The notes under the pieces were generated by a model. It saw only the letters and a list, made by a program, of their open reading frames with translations, ran no database searches and was not told where the DNA came from. The position numbers and the translations under genes are program-made. Below, piece by piece: positions 8,341-16,891 of a stretch of DNA of 32,382 nt. The stretch spans positions 1 to 32,382 of the forward strand of contig JBDRCM010000044.1 in the NCBI GenBank assembly GCA_043821725.1, read 5' to 3'. Each line of letters begins with the position of its first letter. The first letter of the stretch is position 1. The stretch is from CAYHSR01 sp043821725. Its GTDB lineage: Bacteria > Patescibacteriota > Patescibacteriia > Magasanikbacterales > GWA2-37-8.

Positions 8341-9486
8341 ATGAAAAAGAAAATAACCGTCGGATTGATAACCGATACGTTTCTTCCACAGATTGGAGGC
8401 GCGGAAGTTCACGTGAAGTATCTGGCACGATTTTTGAATAAAAGTTATAATATAAAAATATATACCAGCACGCCGGGTGAAAGCCAGTACGATAATATTC
8501 AGGTGGTGAGGAGCAAGAGTACAGGCAATAAATTATTTAAATTTTTTTCAGATTTTAAAGATCTTTTCTTTTTCATTAAATCCGTTGATTTGGTGCATGC
8601 GCATTATACATATTATTTATCTTTTATATCCGGTTTATTGTCTAAAGCGCTCCGTCGTCCATTCGTAGTAACATTACACGGATTGGGTACTTTGGACTCT
8701 TCCGTGGACAAGAATTTTATTAGGAAAATATTTCGTTTTTGTTCATTCAAATTATCCGACGCCGTTATAGCAACAAGTCAAGAAATGGCAGACGTGGCAA
8801 AAAGATTTGTTAATATTAAAAAAATTCATATCGTTACTAATGGAGTAGATACTAATTTTTTTACTCCGGAAGGAAAAAAAGTAGAAGGAGATAAAAAAAT
8901 AATTTTAAGCGTTAGAAGATTAACGCCCAAAAATGGCGTTCAATATTTGGTGGAATCTGCGCCGTCAATCATACAGAGAGTCGAAGATGCTGAAATCTGG
9001 ATAACCTGCAAGGATAAACTGGAAAAATATTTAAGAGAAAGAGTTAAGCAATTAAACATTCAGAAATACGTTAAGTTTATAGGTGAAATTGATAATGAAA
9101 AATTACCCAATATTTATAATAAAGCCGATGTAGTCGTATTTCCATCAAGCGCGGAATCTACCAGCATAGCATGCCTTGAAGCAATGAGTTGCGGAAATGC
9201 GATCGTAGCCAGCGCTCTGAGCGTATATAAAGAAATGATCGGCGAAAATGAAAGGGGAATATTGGTAGAATTGTTCTCCCGCGATTATTCCGATTACAAC
9301 GCTCCGATGTGTATTTCAGACGAGAGAATAAGAAAATTGTCTGATGCGATAGTAAATTTGTGCAATGATTCCCAGTTAAGAAAAAATTGCGGTGAAAAAG
9401 CTCGTTTATACGCAGTGCAAAATTACGACTGGGTTGTCATAACAAAGCAAATAAAAGATATTTATGGCGAGTTAATTGATCATTAA
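8341..9486 (+). CDS. Glycosyltransferase family 4
   Basis: 381 aa from the ATG at 8341, 4 nt after the preceding stop; an upstream in-frame GTG (8320) would overlap the amidotransferase and is not preferred. The N-terminus (GLITDTFLPQIGGAEVHV) is the classic GT4 acceptor-side loop, with VHAHYTYYLS and TLHGLGTLD following. The donor E-x7-E motif is Glu272-Glu280 (ESTSIACLE), then AMSCGNAIVAS. The whole architecture is intact and matches retaining GT4 enzymes such as the PimB/capM-like group. The next gene (wecB) starts 4 nt after the stop. The sugar is unknown. Confidence 0.9.
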   Translation: MKKKITVGLITDTFLPQIGGAEVHVKYLARFLNKSYNIKIYTSTPGESQYDNIQVVRSKSTGNKLFKFFSDFKDLFFFIKSVDLVHAHYTYYLSFISGLLSKALRRPFVVTLHGLGTLDSSVDKNFIRKIFRFCSFKLSDAVIATSQEMADVAKRFVNIKKIHIVTNGVDTNFFTPEGKKVEGDKKIILSVRRLTPKNGVQYLVESAPSIIQRVEDAEIWITCKDKLEKYLRERVKQLNIQKYVKFIGEIDNEKLPNIYNKADVVVFPSSAESTSIACLEAMSCGNAIVASALSVYKEMIGENERGILVELFSRDYSDYNAPMCISDERIRKLSDAIVNLCNDSQLRKNCGEKARLYAVQNYDWVVITKQIKDIYGELIDH

Positions 9487-9490
9487 TAAA

Positions 9491-10579
9491 ATGAAAAAAA
9501 ATACAAAGGCAGCTATCATTTTAGGGACGCGTCCGGAGATAATAAAAATGTCTCCCATAATTGATGAGTGCTCAAAGCAAAAATTGAATTATTTTGTTAT
9601 ACATACAAATCAGCATTATTCTGAAAATTTGGATAAATATTTTTTTAGTGATTTGAATCTTGACCATCCAAAATATAATCTTGGTTCCGGTTCCGGAACG
9701 CACGCGCAAGAGACCGCACGAATGATGATTGGTATAGAAAAAATTTTAATTGAAGAAAAGCCGGATGTGGTTTTAGTTGAGGGCGACACAAATACAGTAT
9801 TAGCGGGTGCTCTCGCCGCGTGCAAATTACATATTAAAATCGGCCATATTGAAGCCGGATTGAGGTCCTATTCAAAGGAAATGCCTGAGGAAATCAATAG
9901 AATTTTAGTTGACCATTGCTCTGACTTTTTATTTGCTCCAACAAAACAATCAAAAAAAATATTATTGAAAGAAGGTATTCCAAAAGAAAAGATTTTCATA
10001 ACAGGCAATACGATAGTTGACGCTGTTTATAGAAATTTAAAAATAATTTCCGATAATAAAAAAGCTCTAAGTCATTTAGGGTTGTTTGAGAGAAAATATT
10101 TTTTGATGACTCTACACAGGCAGGAAAACGTTGATAATAAGGAAAGATTTGCGAATGTATTAAAAGGAATACAGAAAGTCGCGCGGAAATTTTCATTGCC
10201 AGTTATTTTTCCAATTCATCCGCGTTCAAAAAAAATGTTGAAGGAGTTTGGTCTGGAGACAGGTGATAATATTAAGATAATTGAACCTTTAGGATATTTT
10301 GATTTTTTACAACTTCAAAAAAATGCCAAATTAATTTTTACTGATAGTGGAGGATTACAGGAAGAATCTTGCATTTTGCATGTGCCTTGCGTTACCTTGC
10401 GCGACAATACCGAACGGCCCGAAACAATTGAAGTTGGAAGCAATATCCTCGCCGGAACTGAGATTGGCAGGATAGTTGACGCAACTCAAAATATGTTAGA
10501 TCGTGAAACTGAATGGGATAATCCATTTGGCGACGGTAATAGTTCCAAAATTATAATTAGGAGCATATTGCAAAAGTAA
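9491..10579 (+). CDS. wecB: UDP-N-acetylglucosamine 2-epimerase, non-hydrolysing
   Basis: 362 aa from the ATG at 9491; an upstream start at 9476 lies inside the previous gene. Family signatures are all present: LGTRPEIIKM at the N-terminus, HTNQHYS, VEGDTNTVLAGALA, HIEAGLRS, MPEEINRILVD, TLHRQENVDN, DSGGLQEE and RDNTERPE. These place it in the WecB/MnaA group that interconverts UDP-GlcNAc and UDP-ManNAc in the cytoplasm. The EINR and ERPE signatures belong to the non-hydrolysing bacterial enzyme rather than the bifunctional GNE type. UDP-ManNAc could be oxidised by the dehydrogenase at 20799-22103. It follows a GT4 by 4 nt, so it is probably in the same transcript. Confidence 0.94.
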   Translation: MKKNTKAAIILGTRPEIIKMSPIIDECSKQKLNYFVIHTNQHYSENLDKYFFSDLNLDHPKYNLGSGSGTHAQETARMMIGIEKILIEEKPDVVLVEGDTNTVLAGALAACKLHIKIGHIEAGLRSYSKEMPEEINRILVDHCSDFLFAPTKQSKKILLKEGIPKEKIFITGNTIVDAVYRNLKIISDNKKALSHLGLFERKYFLMTLHRQENVDNKERFANVLKGIQKVARKFSLPVIFPIHPRSKKMLKEFGLETGDNIKIIEPLGYFDFLQLQKNAKLIFTDSGGLQEESCILHVPCVTLRDNTERPETIEVGSNILAGTEIGRIVDATQNMLDRETEWDNPFGDGNSSKIIIRSILQK

Positions 10580-10622
10580 AAAGATCAACGATTTTTTAAA
10601 TTCTGAAAATAATATCAGTACT

Positions 10623-11820
10623 ATGAAAAAATTACTTTTAGTTAACCCTCCATACAAAATCGCAATAATGCGTGACTATTATTGCGGGCATAAGATTAAA
10701 GGCGATTATTATTGGACGCCGGTTGACTTACTAATGCTAAGCAGATTGGATAATTTTGAGATTAAAGTTATTGATTTTATTGTCGAAAAAAAAACGGAAG
10801 AAATGATAGAAAACGCAATAGCATTTTCACCAGATGTGATTAGATGTGATTATAGGTTTGGTTTGGGAAAGAATTTTTGAGAATGATATATCTTTTTTGA
10901 AAGATTTAAAAGAAAAAACCAAAGCAACAGATCTTTTTATTATAGGTGATGTTACTAAATTCAATTCAAGTTTGATAGAAAAAAATGGTTTGGGTGACAA
11001 TATTATTAGAGATTTTTTTGTTATTGATAAGGAAAAATGGGGCGAATTCTCGCTGCCGAAGCATTATTTGTTTAATTTAAAAAAATATGGGATGCCTTAT
11101 TCATTAAAAAAACAGGTTGCAACGGTTTTAACAACGTATGGATGCCCTTTTAATTGCGCATTTTGTAATTCCGGAAGTTATGGCTATAAAGAAAGACCGG
11201 TGGAAGAAATTATACTTGAATTATCTCAGTTAAAGAAAATGGGCATTAAGGAAATTTGTTTTCGCGATTTTACTTTTACAGCCAATTTAAGCAGAGTGAA
11301 AGAAATATGTGAGGAGATGATTAATAGTGATTTAAATTTTGTTTGGAGTTGTGAAGCTAGGGTTAGTGTTACTGAAGACGTCTTAAAATTGATGAAGAAG
11401 GCCGGCTGTTATTTAATTTTTTTTGGCGTTGAAACTCTAAATGATCGAACTTTAGAAGCAATGCGAAAAGGTATAAATTCAGTTATGATTAAAAAAGCTT
11501 TTTCCGTTTGTCGTGATCTTAAAATAGAAACATTGGCCAGTTTCATTATCGGTCTTCCGGGAGAAGATGAGGTAGATTATGCAAATACGCTGGAATTTGC
11601 AAAAAAACATTGCAATTACGCCAGTTTTAACACATATGAACCTCGTCCGGGGGCCAGCCTGCAAGATAAAGGTAGCCATCTTTTCACTATCACAAAACAA
11701 ATTGAAAAATCTTTTTATATTCGCCCGAGTTACATTTTAAAACAAATTTTGTGTGTTCGTTCTGTTAACAGATTGATTAATTTTTTTCGCAACGGGAAAA
11801 AAATACTATTTAATGATTAA
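10623..11820 (+). pseudogene. B12-binding domain radical SAM gene, split by a 10-bp tandem duplication
   Basis: The 5' part (10623-10880) encodes a cobalamin-binding-type N-terminus (LLLVNPPYK, then YYWTPVDLLMLSRL and VIDFIVEKK) and runs out of frame after FSPDV. The 3' part (open from GTG 10846 to 11820) carries the radical SAM cysteines CxxxCxxC (CPFNCAFC, residues 100-107 of that frame) and SFIIGLPGED. At the junction gatgtgatta occurs twice in a row (10833-10842, 10843-10852). Deleting one copy joins the frames into FSPDVIIGLVWERIF and gives a 395-residue protein, normal for this family. No other damage is seen, so the lesion looks recent and potentially reversible. The 3' frame could be made separately from GTG 10846, lacking the B12 domain. 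The original reaction is unknown. Confidence 0.88.
10833..10852. repeat. 10-bp perfect tandem duplication (2 x gatgtgatta)
   Basis: Two identical head-to-tail decamers. Ten is not a multiple of three, so the second copy shifts the frame of the radical SAM gene around it. Loss of either copy restores a continuous 396-codon frame including the stop. Short repeats like this can contract by replication slippage. Confidence 0.93.
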
Positions 11821-11835
11821 TATATTAATTGAATT

Positions 11836-13725
11836 ATGTGCGGTATAGTCGGCTTTGTCGGAAACGGGGATAGACAACTTTTGGAAAAGATGGCAGATCA
11901 AGTTTATCATCGCGGGCCTGATGACAAAGGCTTTTATTTTACCTCAGCAAGTATAGGTAATGTCGGCTTCGGCTTCAGAAGGCTCGCAATTATTGATATA
12001 CGAACCGGCCAGCAGCCTATGTTTAATGAAGATGAAACAATTGCCGTTATTTTTAATGGCGAGATTTATAATTTTAATGAATTAAAAATAGATTTGATTA
12101 AAAAAGGACATCAATTTGTCAGTAATAGCGATACAGAGGCTATAGTACATCTTTATGAAGAATTAGGAGAAGATGCTTTTTCAAAACTTAATGGCATGTT
12201 TGCCATTGCCATTTGGGATAAGCGTGAGTCAAAATTGGTTTTAGCAAGGGACCGTTTAGGACAAAAACCTCTTTATTACGGTCTATTCAATAAAACATTT
12301 ATTTTTTCTTCTGAAATCAAGAGTGCTTTAAAACACCCTGAATTTAATGGAAAAATCAACAATCTTTCATTGGCCAAGTATTTTTTTTACGAATACGTAC
12401 CTACACCTGATACCATTTTTTCAGGGTTCAACAAATTGAAGGCCGGTCATTATTTGATTTTTAAAAATGGTGATTTATCCATACATAAATTTTGGGATGT
12501 TAAGTTTAACAAATTTAGTAATTCAAAAAACAGTATAAGTGATTTATTATTGGAATTTGATAGAAGATTAACGAAGTCGGTTGAAATGAGGTTATTATCC
12601 GATGTTCCATTGGGTATTTTTCTTTCAGGTGGATTGGATTCATCATTGATTGCGTATTACTCGCAAAAAATTGCTGGATCCGAGAGGATAAAAACTTTTT
12701 CCATTGGTTTTCAGGAACAGGAATACGATGAATCTGCCTATGCTCGGCAGGTTGCTGATCACCTCCACACAGATCATCATGAACAGATTTTGGACAGTTC
12801 AACCGCAATAGATCTTATTCCAAGTGTTGCTGATTTTTTAGATGAACCAATGGCTGATTATTCCATAATACCTACGTATCTTTTGTCCAAATTTACCAAA
12901 GAAAAAGTGACTGTGGCATTGGGAGGCGACGGCGGAGATGAATTATTAATGGGCTATCCAACTTTCTTGGCACATCGTTTAGCCGATTTTTACAGAAAAA
13001 TTTTTCATAATTTCGGCGCTTCTTTTTTCAAAAAAATTGTTAGTAGAATCCCTTCTTCCTTCGGAGATTATACCTTTGATTATAAATTAAAAGTTTTCTT
13101 TTCCGCTTTGGACAAGCCATTGCCTGTCAGACAAGAGATGTGGCTGGGCGCTTTTTCTTTGTCTGAATTAGAAAATCTTTTTTTGGACGGTTCATCAATA
13201 ACCGAAACTAATATATTGTCTACGACATTTAATTTGTCAAAATGCGTAGCCGATGAATCTGTGGATAATCAAGCGATTTATTTGTATTTGAAACAATATT
13301 TGTCCGATGAGATTTTGGTTAAGGTGGATCGCGCCAGTATGGCAAACTCTTTAGAAGTCCGTGCTCCATTTTTGGATTATACTTTAGTCGATTTTATTTG
13401 TTCTCTGCCTTCCAAACTAAAATTAAAAGGCCTGACCTCTAAATATTTATTGAAAGAATTAGCAAAGAATAAACTGCCTGAGAATATTATTAACCGTAGA
13501 AAAAAGGGTTTTAGCATTCCGTTGTCTTTATGGTTAAGGAAGGATTTAAAAGATTTTATGACTGATTTATTGTCTGAAGATAGAATTAATCGACAAGGGA
13601 TATTTAATTATAGTTGGATTGAGAAGCTGATGAAAAATCATTTAACCGGTAAGGTTGATGAGCGCAAGAAATTATGGACTCTTTTGGTTTTTCAAATGTG
13701 GTTTGACAGGTGGGCAAAAAATTAG
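11836..13725 (+). CDS. asnB: Asparagine synthase (glutamine-hydrolysing)-type amidotransferase, copy 2
   Basis: 629 aa. Catalytic Cys2 (MCGIVGFVG), HRGPD, FNGEIYNF and the PP-loop SGGLDS at residues 264-269 are intact, as is VALGGDGGDELLMGY. It is clearly paralogous to copy 1 at 6420-8336 but differs throughout (for example SGGLDS against SGGVDS), so it is not a recent duplication. It starts 15 nt after the split radical SAM gene. As with copy 1, the fold implies ammonia transfer from glutamine to an acyl-adenylate; the polysaccharide context suggests amidation of sugar acids, with asparagine production the conservative alternative. Two non-identical copies may have different substrates. Confidence 0.88.
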   Translation: MCGIVGFVGNGDRQLLEKMADQVYHRGPDDKGFYFTSASIGNVGFGFRRLAIIDIRTGQQPMFNEDETIAVIFNGEIYNFNELKIDLIKKGHQFVSNSDTEAIVHLYEELGEDAFSKLNGMFAIAIWDKRESKLVLARDRLGQKPLYYGLFNKTFIFSSEIKSALKHPEFNGKINNLSLAKYFFYEYVPTPDTIFSGFNKLKAGHYLIFKNGDLSIHKFWDVKFNKFSNSKNSISDLLLEFDRRLTKSVEMRLLSDVPLGIFLSGGLDSSLIAYYSQKIAGSERIKTFSIGFQEQEYDESAYARQVADHLHTDHHEQILDSSTAIDLIPSVADFLDEPMADYSIIPTYLLSKFTKEKVTVALGGDGGDELLMGYPTFLAHRLADFYRKIFHNFGASFFKKIVSRIPSSFGDYTFDYKLKVFFSALDKPLPVRQEMWLGAFSLSELENLFLDGSSITETNILSTTFNLSKCVADESVDNQAIYLYLKQYLSDEILVKVDRASMANSLEVRAPFLDYTLVDFICSLPSKLKLKGLTSKYLLKELAKNKLPENIINRRKKGFSIPLSLWLRKDLKDFMTDLLSEDRINRQGIFNYSWIEKLMKNHLTGKVDERKKLWTLLVFQMWFDRWAKN

Positions 13726-13759
13726 TAAGATTTGTACTATTAACTAGTTTAATCAATCT

Positions 13760-14611
13760 ATGAGTGCAGTTTCTATTATCATCCCCGCCTACAATGAAGA
13801 AAAAGGAATAGGAAAGGTTTTGGATGATTTATGCAAAAACATGGAAAAATCCGGTCTGGAATATGAAATAATCGTGGTAAATGACGGTTCAGTTGATCAA
13901 ACAGCGGCAGAGATAAAAAAATTTCCTGTGACATTAATGAATAATATTCATAATAGCGGATATGGATTTTCTATTAGGCGTGGAATTAAGTCTGCAAAAG
14001 AAGAATATGTGGCTATCATTGACGCAGATGGCAGTTATCCATGCAGAGATATACCAAGATTGGTTGGAATAATAGAGATGGGTTATGATATGGTTGTGGG
14101 AGCTCGACAGGGCAAGAATTATTGGAGTAGTCCGTTAAAAAGTTTCGCCAGAATTATTTTTAAATTATTGGCGGAGTACACTGCCGGTCGCAAGATAGGG
14201 GATATTAATTCAGGTTTAAGAATAATGAGAAGAGACAAGGTAATTCCTTTTTTACCCCTAACATGCACGACTTTCTCTTTTACAACTTCTTTAACCCTAA
14301 TAATGATGCTAAACGGACTTTTCGTCACTTATGTACCTATTGAATATTATTCTCGGAAAGGATATTCCAAAGTCAAATTATTCAGAGATACGTTAAGAGC
14401 AGGGCAGGTTATAGTAGAGGCGATAATATTATACAATCCTCTGAAATTGTATCTGTTGATTTCCATATTTCTATTTTTACTATCTTTAATTAATTTTGTG
14501 TTGTTTATTTTTTGGCCATATAGCCATTTTTGGGTAAGCGCATGCATTGGCCTATTTTCTTCCACAATAGTTTTTTCCTTGGGTTTATTGTCAACTTCAT
14601 TCAAAAAATAG
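13760..14611 (+). CDS. GT2 polyprenyl-phosphate glycosyltransferase, DPM1/dolichyl-P-glucose-like
   Basis: 283 aa. The GT-A domain has SIIIPAYNEEKGIGKVL at the N-terminus, VVNDGSVDQT, and the metal-binding Asp88-Ala-Asp90 (IIDADGSYP). The motif GDINSGLRIMRR near residue 155 is typical of transferases making polyprenyl-phosphate-linked hexose. Two hydrophobic segments at about 230-250 and 255-277 form a C-terminal membrane anchor. It likely moves a sugar from a nucleotide donor to undecaprenyl phosphate at the inner membrane face. The next gene encodes a GT-C transferase, the class that uses such lipid-linked donors, making them a plausible pair. Which sugar is used is not known. Confidence 0.87.
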   Translation: MSAVSIIIPAYNEEKGIGKVLDDLCKNMEKSGLEYEIIVVNDGSVDQTAAEIKKFPVTLMNNIHNSGYGFSIRRGIKSAKEEYVAIIDADGSYPCRDIPRLVGIIEMGYDMVVGARQGKNYWSSPLKSFARIIFKLLAEYTAGRKIGDINSGLRIMRRDKVIPFLPLTCTTFSFTTSLTLIMMLNGLFVTYVPIEYYSRKGYSKVKLFRDTLRAGQVIVEAIILYNPLKLYLLISIFLFLLSLINFVLFIFWPYSHFWVSACIGLFSSTIVFSLGLLSTSFKK

Positions 14612-14662
14612 ATTAGGTTCACTTCAATAAATACTGTTTATGGCGTTCATTTGCGTAAGAAT

Positions 14663-16891
14663 ATGAATTTTACCTTTATAAAAATTTTTGGAATTAAAAA
14701 AAGATTAAATCCGTTATTTTGGCCTTTGCTTCTGGCAACAATTTTAACATTTTCTTGCGCCATATTTAAGACGGGAGGTATTATAAAGGACGCTTATGAA
14801 TATGATCAGTTGGCACGTTCTATACTTAATGGAAAATTTCAACTCAATGGCGTTATCAGCATGTGGAGAGAGCCGATCTATCCTTTGTTCAGGGCCTCAG
14901 TGTACTACGTTTTTGGCTATAGTGCGAATATAATTTTGTTAATACAAAGTGGTTTGAGTATTTTTAGCATAGCTTTGATTTCTTTAACCGTAAGGCGTAT
15001 TAAACCGAATTTAATGCTACCGGTCGCTTGGTGCCTATCTATTTTGCCAAGTTTAATTTTTTATAGCACACGACATCTGACTGAGATTTTTGCTATTTTT
15101 TTCTTGGCTTTAGGTGGGTTTATATGGGTGCGTCTATGGGATTCTTCTGAAATTGGGAATAATAAATTGCATCTGGCCTTTTTATTTGGTATGTCAATAG
15201 GCATTTTAGGCCTTACTCGCGCTTTATACCAATACTTGGGTTTTTTTGCCGCATTATTTTTTTTAATATTCAGTAAGGTGCGAAATAAATTTTTAATTAC
15301 AATAATAATTGTTATAACCTCTTTAGCTACAATGTCTCCTTGGTTATTGCGTAATCATATTTTTTTTAATAGTTACGCTGTCACTGATAGAGTTGGCCAA
15401 CTATTGTATACTCGTGTTGTCAAGGCACAGGCCTCTTGGAATCAGTTAGCAGTGAGTTATGGATCGGCGCTTATCGGCCGGGTTAGCATGATAAAGCTTG
15501 TTCCGTCAGTAGAACCAATATTCACCCAAACATGGGTTAAGACCGCCTCAGAGGTTAATGATATGCGTTCTCAAGGCATTAAGCAACACGAGGCCGATGT
15601 TGAACTATTTAAGAAATCAAAAGAAATGTTGTTTTCATCTCCAATGGTGTTTTTGCGCTATATATTATGGATTCCGATAGATGAGTTGCGCTTATTTTCT
15701 TTACCGTCACCAGCATCTCCGGACGTAGGAATTGAAAATATTTATCATATTACACTGACAAAGGGCCAAAATATATCAACTAATGATTTATTTATTATTT
15801 TTTTAACAAGGATGGCGCAATTTTTATGGTGGATGTTGATAATAATTGGATTTATCAAATTGATAAAAAATAAATCATGGAATAATCCGGCAATTCTTTT
15901 TATATCTTATACGGCAATTTTATCCGCTCCGGGTGACAATATTCCTCGTTTTGCCGTTCCCATAATGCCATGGATAATTGTAGTTATGGTCGGATATCTG
16001 ATTGAAAATAGAAAAATATTATTTTTATACAATAAAATAATGAAAAAATCTTTAGCAGTTGAAGGCAATAATTTTCCCGATATATTATTAGAAGAGAATG
16101 AAATTAGAAAATTTTATTCGGACTATTCCGATAGAATTTTGGAAAAGCGATTAAATTCTCCTCACCCTTTGAGAAGTTACGTTCATAAAGCAAATTGGTT
16201 TTCAATTTTAGATTATATAAAGCCGGGAGACAGAGTTTTGGAGGTTGGCTGTGGAGAGGGCGTTTTATCCGTTTTAATGGCAAAAAAAGGCGCAGTTGTA
16301 ATTGCGACGGATATTTCCGAACCAAACATAAATTCAGCGAAAAATTTTGCTTCTTTACGAGGAATTGAAAAAATTCAATTTATGATAGCCGGTGCTGAAG
16401 ACCTGCCTTTTGAAGATAATTCTTTTGATGTGGTTGTGGCTGATAATGTATTAGAGCACGTTCCGGATTTTCAGAGAGGATTGCGTGAAATTAAGCGTGT
16501 AACCAGAGATAGAGCTATTATTGCCTTACCTACCTGCTTGAATTTATGCGCCTTGTGTCTTTTGGGTGGTGATAATTTTTGGAAGATTTCTAAAAAAACA
16601 ATATTCGGACTGCCTCTTGGCATATTGCGATTTATTATTAATATTTTTAAAGATGGCATAAATGAAGGATACGCGCACAGAAAAGATCTGCCGCATCTGT
16701 GGCGCTACCCTTGGATCATGAGGAAAGATTTGAAAAAAGCCGGTTTTACAATTAAGGATTTTAAAGCTTCCACATTGTGTATGCCGCATTTAAATTTTTT
16801 GATTCCCGTTATTAAATTACTTGATAAACACAAAGGAAGGAAAATAGTCAATAATTTTGGCTACGGCAGTATTGCCGAATTGAAAAAATAG
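14663..16891 (+). CDS. Membrane GT-C (ArnT/PMT-like) transferase fused to a SAM methyltransferase
   Basis: 742 aa from ATG 14663; a TTG at 14651 would add four residues. Residues about 20-450 are strongly hydrophobic with roughly 10-12 membrane segments. The first loop holds DAYEYDQLARSIL, matching the acidic catalytic loop of GT-C/GT39 enzymes that use polyprenyl-phosphate sugars. From Met460 the protein becomes soluble and contains a class I methyltransferase: motif I VLEVGCGEG at 525-533, then ATDIS, GAEDLPFEDNSFDVVV and NVLEHVPD. The two parts are in one uninterrupted frame. Fusion of GT-C to a methyltransferase is unusual; Met460 could be the relic of a separate start. The stop abuts the stop of the opposite-strand flippase with no gap. 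Confidence 0.85.
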   Translation: MNFTFIKIFGIKKRLNPLFWPLLLATILTFSCAIFKTGGIIKDAYEYDQLARSILNGKFQLNGVISMWREPIYPLFRASVYYVFGYSANIILLIQSGLSIFSIALISLTVRRIKPNLMLPVAWCLSILPSLIFYSTRHLTEIFAIFFLALGGFIWVRLWDSSEIGNNKLHLAFLFGMSIGILGLTRALYQYLGFFAALFFLIFSKVRNKFLITIIIVITSLATMSPWLLRNHIFFNSYAVTDRVGQLLYTRVVKAQASWNQLAVSYGSALIGRVSMIKLVPSVEPIFTQTWVKTASEVNDMRSQGIKQHEADVELFKKSKEMLFSSPMVFLRYILWIPIDELRLFSLPSPASPDVGIENIYHITLTKGQNISTNDLFIIFLTRMAQFLWWMLIIIGFIKLIKNKSWNNPAILFISYTAILSAPGDNIPRFAVPIMPWIIVVMVGYLIENRKILFLYNKIMKKSLAVEGNNFPDILLEENEIRKFYSDYSDRILEKRLNSPHPLRSYVHKANWFSILDYIKPGDRVLEVGCGEGVLSVLMAKKGAVVIATDISEPNINSAKNFASLRGIEKIQFMIAGAEDLPFEDNSFDVVVADNVLEHVPDFQRGLREIKRVTRDRAIIALPTCLNLCALCLLGGDNFWKISKKTIFGLPLGILRFIINIFKDGINEGYAHRKDLPHLWRYPWIMRKDLKKAGFTIKDFKASTLCMPHLNFLIPVIKLLDKHKGRKIVNNFGYGSIAELKK

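Noticed and set aside
10833..10880. Programmed ribosomal frameshifting in the radical SAM gene
   Set aside because: No slippery heptamer or downstream pseudoknot is evident, and the exact 10-bp tandem duplication explains the frame change fully.
14640..14666. Eight-codon frame starting ATG 14640 before the GT-C gene
   Set aside because: Too short, with no recognisable sequence and no ribosome-binding signal.
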